From Rhopalosiphum padi (Eukaryota > Arthropoda > Insecta > Hemiptera > Aphididae): DNA of 64,000 nt. The translations under genes were made by a program, and so were the position numbers. The notes below the pieces were generated by a model. The model saw only the letters and a program-made list of their open reading frames with translations. It was not told the DNA's origin and did not search any database. This document shows, one piece after another, positions 11,970-25,032 of the stretch. The DNA lies in the NCBI RefSeq assembly GCF_020882245.1, contig NC_083598.1, positions 86,681,714-86,745,713 on the forward strand, in the 5' to 3' direction. The stretch's first letter is position 1; each line of letters starts with the position of its first letter.

Positions 11970-12680
11970 TTGGCCGTTGTTGTTTATTTAGGCGCACCCA
12001 ACGGAAATGTATGGTTTGGTTCCCTTTCAAAAACAACAAGTCCATTATTTTAGTGGCCGTACGCGTTTCTGACACCCTTCAAACTTCAATATTATTATCA
12101 CTGACTCGAGACCGCGCGTGATAGCAGAGCCATAGCAGTGGTAGTATAGATATATGTTTACGTGCGTATATATATATACATATTATACACGGTTCAAGCG
12201 CGTGCCGGTGATATATTATTATGGTCCTCGGGGAGAGGCTGTCACAAAGCGAATAGGCGGGTCATAGTGCGATCCGTCTTCTCCAACGAACCCTTTTAAT
12301 CCGCAGCCACACTCTTCCACTTCGCCCTCGCGGGACCTTTGTTTTACACCGAGTCTGCATCTGTTGTCGTGTCGTATTGTGTGCGAGTGAGCAGCGCGCG
12401 CGCTATACTCGCTGGCGGCCGCTGCTGCCGCCTATCCGGCAAATAAATTGGTTGTGCGGAGAAACCGCCAATTTATGGTTTTTCAGCAACACACCCATCC
12501 CCCTATATTATTTCCTCTACTTGTTCCCGAAAATACCACCATTGACCCCCTAGTGTGATCGGAGGGGGTGTCAAAAGGATGAGAGGGAGAAAGCGAAAGG
12601 CGTTAACCAGCCCCTATTTTTCTTTTACCCCTTCTCCCGTTCTCATTGACGTCTTATCCGAACGACTGTTTTTGGACCTC
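11970..12680. promoter_or_regulatory. Large GC/CpG-rich intronic island with a stem-loop
   Basis: A sharp compositional break. CpG-dense words (GACCGCGCGTG, GTGAGCAGCGCGCGCG, TGGCGGCCGCTGCTGCCGCC) and C/T-rich runs extend over about 700 bases. It contains the inverted repeat at 12443-12476 and homeodomain-like AATTTATGG. Its 5' part has ACCCAACGGAAATG and GTTTGGTTCCCTTTC. No open frame looks coding. It is a candidate enhancer, silencer or internal promoter. Confidence 0.3.
12443..12476. repeat. Bulged inverted repeat inside the GC island
   Basis: ATAAATTG (12443-12450) pairs with CAATTTAT (12469-12476), and GCGG (12456-12459) pairs with CCGC (12465-12468). The loop is AGAAA, with a 5-nt one-sided bulge. 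It can also be read as two opposed AATTTAT homeodomain-like words flanking GCGG/CCGC. Confidence 0.6.
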
Positions 12681-12689
12681 ATTGCAATT

Positions 12690-14950
12690 CATTGGTAAAC
12701 ATGCTATACGTATATACGATTTTCCTACGCTCATTTGTTTGTATTGCTGCTAATTCTGTCGAGTATTCTTGAATATTAAACTTACAGCATTGTTCTGTAG
12801 AATTCAAATTATTTTAAATAAATTGGAATCAAATAGTATATTTATTTTAATTTGATTACTTAAATAGTGGATTTTGTGATCACAATTAATATTATTTTCA
12901 ATTATGTAATAGATAACGATGATTTATTCTTAAATAGTTCAAATTTAAAATGTATTTTGTTTTAAATGTAATATTTTTATAAGGATAATATATTAGATAA
13001 TTATATTTTTATTAGTTAGTTTCATGATTAAGTTTTATTTCAAAGCAAATTATTTGTAGCTAATAGTTACATAAAAAAGTGAAATTGTTGAGGTTGAAAA
13101 TAAGAATCTAGAAAATAAGGCTTTATAATTTATTTTTTATACTAAAATACTGTAAATACCCGAGTAAATTATTTGATTATTTACAAAAAAATGATTATTT
13201 CAGAAATATAGTATCCATTAAATTTATCAATACAATGTCTTTTCAATATATTTAAAATTGAATTAAATAATTCAATTTTGAAAATGTATGTTTGAAAATA
13301 CAATTTTTTCAACTTTATGTTAATGACTATTATAATTTTTTTATGTTTGTATAATAATAAATTATAATTAAAAAAAAAAAATTATAATAATAATATGTAT
13401 ATTCAAATTGCGTAAATCATACGAACATTTATTATATTTTAATCATTGCCAATATGAGTATTAACTTAAGTACAAATAATTAAAATAAATTTAGAGTAAA
13501 GGGAAAAATATTTGTGTTCAATATTTAATGTGATCTATGAAACCATATACGTATTTAATTGTTAACTTTTTCAATAATGTTTATGTTATTTGAGAAGAAG
13601 GGTATGCCCACACTAAATTATTACCTTATTTTACATTTTAACTCATGTCTAGTTAACTTTAGATTTAACTATGCAATATATGTTAGGGATTTTATGACAT
13701 GTGTTTTGGATCGACTTTCATCGTGGCATTATAATTACCTAATTTGGCCGGAATATTCTAAAGTGAAGTAGGTTTTACTCAATTAATTTCGATATGAAAA
13801 ATATTTTTATTTATTAATAATATCCTAACTTGATGATAAGTAGATACTCCATCATGCCACGTGTGTTTATTTGTACATTATAATTCTAAGTTATGTTTGC
13901 TTATATATTTTATATTGTTATTATTTTCAAAATATATTAAAATTTGAGTCGTCCTGGAATATTAAAATAAGACATCCTTTTCCAATTTTCTATTACATCT
14001 GATAATCATTCATTTTCTACAACATTTAATTATATTTTATTATGATAAACAGATTTAGAGCTATAAATGAAATAATTCAAATTTTATTTTTAGGTATTAC
14101 AAATTAAATATAACGTGTAACGTTAAATATAGTATATTTTAAAATTTAATTTTGTCACATTCAGTAAATCTGTAGCAAGTTTTATTTATAATTATATTCT
14201 TAAATTGCAATTATTTAAATAAGCTGAATTTTGGATTAGAGTGAAAACAAATTTAAATTATTAAAACTTAAAATTTTTTAACTATAAACACACAACTAGC
14301 ATTTATTTTGTTTCTTGTATATTTTTTATCGTGTCGGATTCGTACACGTGGTCTATTACAAAACGTTTGTAAAAACTTATTGTTTACAAGATGTATGATA
14401 ATTATATGACATCTGAATAGATACATATACTTTTTGTCAACGCATGTCACGTGCAAACATGAATAATATTTTCAATACAATTTTATCATTTTTGTCAGAA
14501 AACACGTGTCGGCGACATTGTTTCTCTGGTATAATATAAAAAATAAGATATATAATTAAAGATATCATCTTAAATTTTTATAATTTGTTCATCGGTCGAA
14601 TAGTTGATACAACTATGCAGTTACACTGTAGCTTAACAGATCGTAACATTTTTCGAATGTCAACGACTGGCGCTTCGTAATGTTGTAAAGATAATAAGTC
14701 ATTTTGAAAAAAAGAAAATAGTGTTCTAACATATTATAGCCTTAACATCGTGACTCGATGTTATACGTGAACGATACATTTGTTCGTATATGAAATGCAT
14801 TAGTATTGCCGATTGCTTGTTGCTGTATTACACGCGCACTGCATATATCGAGTACAAATTTCGTGTGTATTATAATATAGTTTAGTGAAATGTGCCAAAG
14901 CCAAATTGTTGTGAGGAGCAAGTAGCCACTGCTGTTTTACACAATCGGAG
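12690..14950. other. AT-rich intronic sequence
   Basis: Long A/T runs (for example an A-run near 13371-13381) and short random open frames. The 70-codon frame at 13559-13771 starts at TTG and has no recognisable domain. Nothing else could be supported. Confidence 0.6.
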
Positions 14951-14959
14951 TTAATTAAC

Positions 14960-15260
14960 CATTTAATATCGGTAGTTTTAAAATAGCATAACGAAGATAA
15001 GGAGGGTGATGGGGAGAGTATTGGAAGACTTGCACATGTAGAACAGCTCATATTTTTTTCCCGAGTAGTATCTTTACAGGGGGAGAGGGTTAACAAGCTG
15101 TGTTTTACAAGTGCTTTCCGTTGTACGACTTAATGTCGTCTACTTTATACCGCGCGACATTTTGGCACTGACTAATCGCCGTCCATCGTGTCGTCGTCCA
15201 ATGTATTTTATACGTAGTAGTCGCTTCGGTGTTACGACACCGAAATAATATTATTATTAA
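14960..15260. other. Mildly GC-richer intronic segment
   Basis: It holds a G-rich run (GATAAGGAGGGTGATGGGG) and, at 15150-15240, several CpGs (ACCGCGCGACATTTTGG, CGCCGTCCATCGTGTCGTCG). The minus-strand open frame through it looks like chance. A weak candidate for a conserved element. Confidence 0.2.
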
Positions 15261-15264
15261 CGGT

Positions 15265-17250
15265 CGCCTGTTGGTTTTTGGCAATCAACTTTATAAACAA
15301 CTATTTTTATTCAAACTCCCGATTTAGGATACGGGGCCATTCGTATAGGTACTTTAAAAACACAATCGTTAAAAATTTTTTTTTTTTTAAAACAGCAAAT
15401 ATTCTCAGTAAAATATTATCATCTGTTCTTCCGAGATGGTATAAATATTAAATTAAATAAAAGACAATGTTATGAATCATACATATTATACGAATAGGTA
15501 TATATTATGTACCAATTTTTTTGGCTATAGACAACAATCAATCAGTTTGGAATACAGATAAATGTCGATTGATTTATTAATTTCAAATGCAGACATAATT
15601 TTTCTTGGTATTTTATGAAGAGGAAAAAAAAATCGCACAATAGCAATAACTTCTGTTGTACATCAAAGAGATTGGTGTTAATTACCGAATTATTAATTGT
15701 AGAGGTTGACTTATTTAGGACGGTTAATGCAAGGGAAAAATCATAAAAATAAATGCCGATCTTTACCGTTCGTGGAATAACAATATATAATCGAAAAAAA
15801 TTGATGGTATCGTTGAAACAAGTTTGCGAATTATAAAAAAAAATACACTTGTCGTCGCATATGCTTTTATGATATTACAGACACGTGGAATGCTATTGGT
15901 AAAAAAAATATATTGTATAATATCATAAATTCGTTCACATGACATGATGTATGGATAATATACACATAATATAACCTATAATTTTATAGCTATAGTAGCA
16001 TACTATAAAACAAGTTCGATATATTATTGCCGAATTGGATGATTTCCTGTTGCTCAATAGTTGCAGAATGAATGTTAATAATGCGATAGATTAGTTGTAT
16101 TACGACAAGAAGGTATCGGGGAAAATCGGTTTCGTGATTATAGTTTACAATTAAAAATATTATGCTTTACAATAATTGTATAAATATAGTGATTAATTAG
16201 TTATTCATTTAATCTAATAACTCTGTAAAAATGCTTGACATTTTTAATTTATTTAAAAATAAGTATTCGTGCATTTTTATTCTATTTTAGTAATTTTAAA
16301 TTTGGTGGCGTCTGTATTGGTATAGACGATATAACATGTCATACAAGAGCATAAAAATACTGAGTAATGTATGATAGGTGATGTGAAATGAAATTTATTA
16401 AGGAGCTAAAGTAAAGATGTATTATACGTAATTGATTTATAAATTAGACAGATTGATATTTGACGGGGATATTTTATGAAAGATGAATCCCCTTGGGTGT
16501 TTGTATACTTGTTAGTGCTTAACGTTCCATTAAACGGCCTGCAAATTAGATTCCGACGTTTCATATAGAAAAAGTTCCTGACCCTAATTGCATTTTTAAG
16601 TGCAAACCATTGACGCGTGATTTGTGAAATAAGTACGTATATAAGCTGCATTAGACGAAATATATAGTTTTTGACTCGTTTTATAGATTATACCTATATA
16701 GTATATTTATTTTGATTTTTGAGAAAAGGACTTTAAAGCATATAGACAAATAAACAGATACGCGTTGTTTAATTTATTTTAACAGTAAGTAGTAGATATG
16801 TATAAACAATAGGAACAAATAATAATAGACTTATTATTATATACTGTATATAAATGGTTTTTATAAAACACATTTATATGTCCTTGAAAATGAATACTTA
16901 ATTAAAATGTCTTAACACATCAATATAGTTTGTATTTAATATCCATTATCCTGTGTCACATTAAGAATTTTTACGATTCATTAAATCGTACGTATACAAA
17001 AAAGTGTGTTTTTATGTGATAATTTCTTCTTGTTCAATAAATCATATTCGTACTCGATGACGACGTATAGTCGTAGCATTAATTGTCGTCTGACCATCGC
17101 TGACGCATGCCAAGATATATATAACCCATTTGTAGTCAATTTTTACAAATATTTATCTTTTACTGTAATTATTACGATATATGTTTACCTACATCACATT
17201 CGTTAGGTTTTTGTCGTTGTTATATTATATCTATACATACATATTATGTT
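15265..17250. other. AT-rich intronic sequence with one denser stretch near 16440-16640
   Basis: Mostly A/T. The segment 16460-16640 is less repetitive and has homeodomain-like CCTAATTGCATTT, an NK2-like TTTTTAAGTGC and ATTAAACGGCCTGCAAATTAG, so it may be a conserved noncoding element. No exon was recognised. Confidence 0.4.
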
Positions 17251-17261
17251 ATATTTATTAG

Positions 17262-17558
17262 ATGTGCGCTGTGGTAAACATAGCTGCAGAGTACATCGTT
17301 TCTGCGATTTCGGTGAACCGTGCCGTGCACTCGTTAAGTTTAACCGTAATTATATTATTCGAACGATTAAAACTTCATAAGACATTTTCCGAAAACGGTA
17401 GCCCGAGGAGAACACGTCATATTTTCCACTCCCACATCGTGGTACATGTTTTTACCATATACTCCTTGCGCCCGCGGCCTCGCGCACAATTAGTGAACCA
17501 AAAACGCAATACGACAACGACGACGGATTTCAATATATCTATGATACGTACAATATAA
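17262..17558 (+). other. 98-codon open frame of unknown status
   Basis: A true ATG directly follows TTTATTAG, opening 98 codons. The start is mildly hydrophobic (MCAVVNIAAEYIVSAISV), followed by a basic stretch (ENGSPRRTRHIFHSH) and a C-terminal TTTTTDF from an ACG repeat. I recognise no family. The region is GC-richer than its surroundings, which lengthens open frames by chance. It might be a lineage-specific peptide or noncoding. Confidence 0.15.
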
Positions 17559-17679
17559 TATAGTTACAGTAATAATAAACAGTACGTAACAATAACTCAG
17601 TAATATTATTATGAGCTATTTCGTAGATATACCTATAATGTAACGTATATTATATACTAATTAGTATAGCACTATGGAT

Positions 17680-18720
17680 TTTGCCCGCAGGGGGGCTGTA
17701 TTGGTATCGTTATGAGTATTATGACGCTAAAGTAGCGGAGGACACAAAAATATTATTTCCGTCTGTTTTCGACTGGGTGAAGGACGGCATTACACGCACG
17801 CACGAGTGCTCTACTCGTCCGGTTCGAAATACGACGACTATATCATAATATTGTATATACATATATAACACACGGCATCATGATGATATATCCTCACAGT
17901 CATAGTCGTGCGTATACATATACACATACTCGACGTCTGACGACTACTGTACGCGTTTAAATATTACATATATACTCCTATTTCCACACCACGTAAGCAT
18001 AAAACGTACATTGTACGCATAATTAAAACTCGCATATTTAACAACACACTCAGCAGCTCTGCAGTAATAGTCCCTGCTCGACCGCGCGCGCGTCCCGTTC
18101 ACTACTAATTAACTAGCCATCATCTACCCGCGCGACGGTGTCGAGAATTTCCATTAAACCTGCAGAAAACAAGTCAAAACACGGCCCTGGATACGCATGT
18201 ACGGCCGCCGACGACCTGTCCAACCTTGGAAGCGAAGGGCAGGAGGGTGATGAACGGGTGACCGGTGGAGGGGGTTGTATGTAGAGGGTTTTTATGCTCT
18301 CGCCATGTGTGTCATAATTAGACGGTCGTATATCATGTTATTATATGAGCCGAGTATATATAATAGTGCGTTGGTTTCGGTATAGCCGCGATGGAGGGAG
18401 CGGTGAGCGGGGCGCCGAATTAGATCACGTGGCCTTTTTATACTAATTAACGTGAGTTCTCTCCGCAAAAGTGTCGCGTTCCGTGTTCGCGCAATTTGTT
18501 TGGGGTTTAAACAAGCAAACTGCACGTCTTCAAGACGTCTTGTACTCTTGTTCGCACCACCACCACCACTACCACCACTACCATCACTACCACCACTAGC
18601 CGTGACTTATACACTGCATCCCGTCGACATCGCGGAGTATACGTCCGGACGATCCGTAGTCGCGCTTACCCCATGGTCCGGTTCGTGGGAAACGAATGAC
18701 GCGCGACTCCACGTGGATAT
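17680..18720. promoter_or_regulatory. GC/CpG-rich intronic island
   Basis: It contains CpG-dense words: TACACGCACGCACGAG, CGACCGCGCGCGCGTCCCG, ACCCGCGCGACGGTGTCG and GTACGGCCGCCGACGACC. AATTAAC homeodomain-like words sit among them (near 18107 and 18444), as does a CAC-repeat tract at 18555-18599. The frames crossing it are shaped by the repeat (proline-rich) and do not resemble known proteins. A regulatory or alternative-promoter role is possible. Confidence 0.28.
18555..18599. repeat. Imperfect (CAC/CTAC)n minisatellite
   Basis: CACCACCACCACCACTACC and variants continue for 45 bases. In the + frame they yield PPPPLPPLPSLPPL, explaining the proline-rich open frame there. Confidence 0.85.
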
Positions 18721-18724
18721 ATTT

Positions 18725-20550
18725 TTTTTCCGACAGGGTTCGTACAAACCTGTACTCAATTATACCACATGTATAATAGTCTCGTCATACGTCGTAATAT
18801 ATCAAAGTCGGGTTTCGTATACAAATCGCATTCAAGATTTACCCCTTCGAACAAAATATTTATATATTTTTTTAGATAGACACAAATGCATATGGTTGAC
18901 TATGAGCGCCAATATACCTCTATTGGTGCGTTATATACCGTGAACCCAAATCGGGCGGCGGCACCCTGGCGCCACCTCGCCGGATACGATCGGAAATTCA
19001 TCGCACGAAGAAATACCTGTTTTTTTTTTTGTTCACCCAGAATTATTGTCGTATATTTTTTAATGCGTTTACGATGCAAATTTATTCAATCTCAAAACTA
19101 AAGATGCGTGTGTATACTACGGCCACTAGGCGCTTGAAAGTACTAGCCTGAAAAATACGATTTTCGAATTGAAGGTGTTGTCGCACGCATTACGTTTATA
19201 AAAACAATATGTTAATGAACACGAAACATTTCTGTGTATAAAATAAGAATAGTATAATAATATACACAATAAACATTTATCAAAATGTTATTTTTTTCTT
19301 CAAAATATCGAAATAAATAACTATTTACTAATACAAACAAGTATATAATATAATGTAAACTCTTCGTTTTGTTAATCTGTACAATAGCTGGAGTATTATC
19401 TTACAATCGATCGATTATCTAAAGTCCTATGAGATTATATATGTTCGTTAATCGTTTATATGTAGTTTCCAGACTTCAAACTAAATAAAATGTTTTAAAT
19501 AATCAGTTACAACAAAAATATCTGTATAGTACGTTACGATTTTTGATCATATAACATTACGTTAATCATACCTATATGTATATATAATATGTGAAAATAT
19601 AATATTCATGTACAATGCAGAATTACCTGTTACACAATGTTTTAGTTTAAAATATATTGAGCTAGTACTCTACAATGTTCGAATATTATTGTTGCTCAAT
19701 TATATAATATAAAATAAATAGTATACCTTCATAAAATAGCATCTGTTATAATGTTATATAGTATCTATTTAACGTTTTAAATATTAGCGTATATAATATT
19801 ATGGAACCTCCCCAATCTGTAGCGACGATATCCTTGTTGTGGCCTTATATCGAAGGTGGTTCAATAAGTTAGAACGAAGTCGATGAGACGTGTTCGCGGA
19901 ATAACGAAATTAAAAACTCTGCAGAGCTGTATATATATATATCGACAGAGAAAATAAAATTGCCGCCGGCGGGTGCGTCCGGGTGATTTGTAGTCACTAC
20001 TTTTCCACAATAAGCAACAATGTGTGTGCACGCGCGCACGCGTGTACATATAAAATATGCTTTATTCATACACGTAACATATTTTTAATAGGTTGTTAAC
20101 GGACGGCCGTATAGTGATGATGTTATAAATCAAACTGTGCAGGGAATCTGCTGTGTGGATACCTCTTCGATATAATTCTCTTTGGATCTCATATACATGT
20201 AGGTAGGTAGGTTTCTATATGTATATATGTGTAATATATATTTATTTATTATATGAACTGCAGCCACCGCGATAAATATCAACGTAATAATACAATTAGG
20301 TATAGGTACGTGAATGATATCGAAATACAGCTGACCGCATTGAAACGATTCGATATTTGTATACATCATCGACGTTTAGATTGGAAAAATTACTCGGTTC
20401 ACGCCCACCGTTTGTACATACGTATAGGTATCTGGTATATTGTCCGTGCGAGTGACGCGAGAGCGGATGAGGTGGCCGAGTAAAAAAAAATAACGACACG
20501 AAACCAATTCCAGATTTCAATTCCGGCGGGTTTAATTAACAAACACGGCT
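18725..20550. other. Mixed intronic sequence with small CpG patches
   Basis: CpG patches lie at 18950-19010 (CGGGCGGCGGCACCCTGGCG), 19960-20045 (TTGCCGCCGGCGGGTGCG and a CACGCGCGCACGCGTG near-palindrome at 20028-20043) and 20420-20530. Between them the sequence is AT-rich, with GTAGGTAGGTAGG at 20200-20212. No exon was recognised. Confidence 0.5.
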
Positions 20551-20559
20551 ACTTTTTCT

Positions 20560-23220
20560 ATTTGTATATTATTATAATTTTTATTATTTTTACCGTCATA
20601 CTCCTCCGACACATTGCAGGTCGTGGTGTACCTATGTAATATTTCAAAATAATATACTTTATAATATTCGTATACACACTGGTTGTCGGCCGGTTATTAT
20701 AGCAGAATGCCAGGTCGGAAGCGCTGAGCGTCCCCCAGACGAATAAACGTCCGCGGGCAGTATTGAATGATAATTGTGCGCTTTTTATTTATGTGATCGC
20801 GTATCACTTGTGTACCGGGATAAGCAAATACAAAGACTATTACATTATTTATGTGTATATTATGATACGTCCAATTTGTTTGGAAGCCAATGATACCGCC
20901 GGCCGCTGAAAAATTATTGCTTTATCGGAACTTGAATAATATATACACGCATTGTAAATGATTCACTTCAGAGAGATGTATATCATATGGTACACTTCTT
21001 AGTATAACGATATTTGCCACCACTAAGGTATGCGATTCCTTACCACAATGTTAAAAATTGTTTTACATTTCTTTTTCATATAATTAATGTACTATAATTT
21101 GTATTATCAATTTTAGAATTTGTATCATACCACCAAGAAGAATAGTCTTAATAAACGCAAATAATTATAGCACAGTACATTTTTAAATCCCTAGAATATT
21201 TCAATTCCAATTTTTTCCCAACTATTTAAGAGTATACTGAGTATAAAAAAAAATATATAAAGTATAGTCTGCCAAAATTAACCGTCTAAGAAATAATTTT
21301 TAATTTTTAACTCTTGTTCGGTTATTATTATTGTAATCAGAAGATTTTCAATTCGAGTTTATGGAGGTAAATATGGTTAAAAGTCCATCTTCTTTCATTT
21401 AATATCCATTATTAAAAATTGCAGATAATAATTTAAAAATATTATTGATGTCTGCAAAGTATTATCATCGATTCGAAAACATTATTTTATTGTTCATATG
21501 CGTATTGGTGACGGTTTCTGTTGTCCATAGAGTAGTTGGTACATTATTCCCATGCGTGAGTATATTATATTTTATGTGTATAATATATAATATGTGCTGC
21601 GTAAGATCCGCCAATGATTCGCTTTTCTGGTCGCTCGGCGTATGCAATAATATATATTATAATATAATACAACTTTGTACGTAGGCGTATGCCGCTGCAG
21701 TGAAATAGTGCGGCCGATTTCATTATCGTTATTATTATTGTTCAGTGGGAAAATTGTGTGGCATTGTTGCCTATTTATCTCACTGCGGTGGCATGTGGTA
21801 CAAAATCGTGAAGATTATAACCACGAATAGTTTCCAGTATAATATAATATACTTACAGTTAAGAGAGAGATAGAGAATTAGTGAGCAGAGCAGAATAAAA
21901 AAAAAATACACGGGTACATTTATAGAAAGAAAAAAAATAATAATTGTCCAGTGCAATTAAACGTTACTGTCCGTCTCAGTTATAAATCCCATTTTATTCC
22001 AAACAAGGAAATTAGCAATTACAACATTACACATATTATAGGTGTGTGTACAGATATAATTTTCTTGTGACGGCTAAAATAATATCTACGTTACGGGAAT
22101 TTCAAATAATGTACATGTTTTATAAATATATAACATTTTAATATGTATATAATATTTTGTGTTAAAATCTCGCTTCACAAGTCCAGGGATGTATGGAGAG
22201 TGGGATGCTTAGGGTTAGACATGGATTAAAAAAAAAAAATTATTATAAACGATTCATTAGAAAAGTCTTAAAAATAAAATATTGTAATATTGTTGTTCGT
22301 ATTCATAAAAAAAAATAGTTATTTCATTATAATAAGTAGTGGAAATAAACGATTTTAAATTTTTACCCTGTGGACGGTTCTGGTACTACTAGATTCTTAA
22401 ATCGAGTTCACATTATGATAATAGTATATCATGGTAATTTAAATAAAAACTGTCATCTCGAGAAGTCTGACTATAATATGATATAGTTGCAGTCACAATG
22501 TCATAATATCTGCATAATAAATAAATATAAACATTTTATTATTTATTATTATAGTGATAGGTGTTTATTATATAAGCTAAATAATCCATATATTATTTAT
22601 ATAACTATATAATGTACGCATAGTTTAATTTTAGCTTTTTTTTGTTGAGCATTTGAGTATTTGTACTACCTAATCTTTTTTTCTTTATTATATTATAAAT
22701 ATCTACTTCAAAATGCATATTTTTTTTTATACTTATAGATTGTGTTTTTTCTCACTGATTCCCTCTCAAACATGTTATATTATAATATATGCTACTGGTC
22801 AAGTCATCGACCTAAGTATATTTTGTTGTCAGTATATTTATTTAAATAGTATTTAGAACATTTAGATAACACTTGATTTCAATTGAGTTGATTATACAAA
22901 CATATGTTACTCAACTTTTTTTTTAAATTTCCATTTAATTTGTAAAACCCTATACCAACTTAGCAAATCAGCAAATTTCTTTATTTTGTAAGACTTAAGT
23001 AAAAATTACAAATGTTATCAAATTAATAACATTTTTGGCATAGCCTCATTGGTGCCTAATTATTACTTAAGTTTTCTGAACATATCAAGCCTTCGAGTTT
23101 AATTGCGTAGGTATAGGCCACTATAAAAACATCTAAATACTTGAATTTTAAATTAAAAAATAAAATAAAATCTTGATAAATTATTTACATTTAACCTTAT
23201 TCGAGTTAAGTTAATTTGTG
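20560..23220. other. Mostly AT-rich intronic sequence
   Basis: A short CpG patch at 20685-20760 includes GTTGTCGGCCGG and GTCCGCGGGCAG; another is at 20895-20910 (ACCGCCGGCCGC). The 79-codon frame 21445-21684 starts at TTG. A 9-bp inverted repeat AAATGTTAT/ATAACATTT lies at 23010-23034. No gene was recognised. Confidence 0.5.
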
Positions 23221-23225
23221 TATAA

Positions 23226-23237
23226 GACCACCCTGTA
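23226..23237. mobile_element. Possible transposon-terminus motif
   Basis: GACCACCCTGTA reads TACAGGGTGGTC on the other strand, the form of many insect DNA-transposon termini (TACAGGGTG...). No matching opposite end, target duplication or transposase was found, so at most this is a relic. Confidence 0.2.
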
Positions 23238-23239
23238 TT

Positions 23240-23560
23240 ACAAAATCGATTTTCTCATCGTACACTGTTATGATTGTGTAGGCGTTTCTCGTATTTTACG
23301 TATTTAATTGATATAAAAATAATATCAATAAATCTCTTGAGGGGCGCTGCAGTGTTTGTTTTGATTCGAGTCGACCAACAGAACCGGCTCCCCATCTGGC
23401 TCAGACCCCGTGGCAATAATAATGTGCTCGCGTGAAGAACAAACCTCTGGAATTGCCCGCGTTTAGTCCTCATGATCTGCGTTAATGGAGTCGTAAACAC
23501 ATGCGGTATCTAATGTAGTAATGTCCGACTGTTATTAATCCATTGTCTACCCCAACGTGG
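23240..23560. promoter_or_regulatory. GC-richer intronic island
   Basis: It includes GAGGGGCGCTGCAGTG, CGAGTCGACCAACAG and CAGAACCGGCTCCCC, followed by a CATCTG-type E-box and Sox-like AACAAA words. A minus-strand frame (23255-23500) crosses it but lacks recognisable protein character. Possible conserved element. Confidence 0.22.
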
Positions 23561-23564
23561 CGAC

Positions 23565-24015
23565 GTACACACATATATTTATTCAATTACCTTTATAAAG
23601 TTTCGTTTTGAAATATATATATATCGAACTTCCTAAGGGAATGTAAAATAAAAATATTTTTTTATGATCCAAATAATAAACGTTAAAATGGTTTTATATG
23701 TAAATAATAAGATTTAATTAATTTTACCATTGTGTTTTATTTTACCTAATTTATAACTGTAGTTACATACATATAATATAGTTTCGATTGATTTACACAA
23801 ATGTATCTATAACCATTATTTAACGATTTCAAACACCGAATATACTAATAGATATAAAGAAGATAATGTGTGTATAATATACAATTAGTCTACATTATAT
23901 AGCTGGTATACTTCATAATCATGTATATTTTAGATTTGTAACGGAGCGATGATGTTTTCTTTCTTTCAGTTATCACATTATGTGTTTATATGCCTTATGA
24001 AGCAGTAAAAACACT
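23565..24015. other. AT-rich intronic sequence
   Basis: TATA-type low complexity; nothing supportable seen. Confidence 0.6.
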
Positions 24016-24024
24016 TATGTTTTT

Positions 24025-24700
24025 AATTTTAAGGGTAGTTTTTTACGTGTGTGACTTAGAACAATTATTGTAAATATTTTCATTTTTTAACATATATTAA
24101 TTATATTAACATTTTCTACATGATATAATTTTTAAGATATTTTTCTAATTTTGAGCTACTTACATGTAAGATTTTTGATAATTTTTTTTCTTTATATTAT
24201 ATCAATAAAAACATTTTTGTTTAATAAAAAAAATTGAAAATTAAATCTAAGATTTTTGCATAATTTTCTATCGTAGGTATTTAAAAATAGGATAACGTTA
24301 GATTTATTTTTTTAAGCATTTAAAGTTTAAATTTCGATAAAATTTGTCATAATCACGAAAATTTATAAATTATTTTGTAGTTGAAAATGTATAAAATATA
24401 TAATTTGTATAACTATAATAGCTTGAAAATTGTGTATACGATTTTTTCATAAGTAGTTTATATTCGAACCTAAATCTAAAAAAATATATTAACTTGATTT
24501 TTTATAAACATTTAAAGTTCAAAATTGAACGAAAATAAGGTAAATTATTTGAAGAATAATAGGAATTTTATTTTTTTTTTGTTATTCAAAAATAATTTTG
24601 CATGCGTGAAATTTTTAACGTTTATTATTTTGATATATATACTAGCTATTTGTAATCTATAGCAAAGTGTGATTTACTTATTTAAAATCTAATCTAAAAA
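24025..24700 (+). repeat. AT-rich dispersed repeat with internal subrepeats (copy A)
   Basis: CATTTAAAGTTTAAA (from 24317) recurs as CATTTAAAGTTCAAA (from 24509), 192 bases later. TAAGATTTTTGATAATTTT (from about 24167) recurs as TAAGATTTTTGCATAATTTT (from about 24249). The word pair GGGTAGTTTTT and TTTAATAAAAAAAATTGAA (24220-24238) reappears in opposite orientation at 46924-46950. This texture is common in interspersed aphid repeats; the family name is unknown to me. Confidence 0.45.
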
Positions 24701-24704
24701 AAAT

Positions 24705-25025
24705 AACCTTATTTTAATTTTAATTTATTCATATTAAATCTACTATTGAATATTATTGAAAATTGTATAAGTATTTGGAATTGTGAAATTAAGTTAAATG
24801 TTGAGGTATCTATCATGTATGTACTATGTATATAACAATTATTATTTTTATTATACCTATGAAATGTGATATTTTATACACAAAAAACTTTGCAATGGAT
24901 ACGATGTAATCGACGAAATATTTTATTTTTGATTTAACATTTTAACACCTACGTGTATTTTTCGTTACTCCTTAGTTCTCATGCTATACGTACACTGCAC
25001 AGTGTAAGGATATTTTTACTTTCTA
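24705..25025. other. AT-rich intronic sequence
   Basis: No gene-like content. The tail carries GCACAGTGTAAGG near 24998. Confidence 0.6.
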
Positions 25026-25032
25026 TACACAG

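Noticed and set aside
12670..12700. GCAATTCATTGG as a candidate for the ALHW ankyrin motif
   Set aside because: Reads A-I-H-W then stop; no ankyrin sequence follows.
18452..18943. 163-codon + frame
   Set aside because: Begins at GTG and includes a proline/leucine run from the CAC repeat; no domain.
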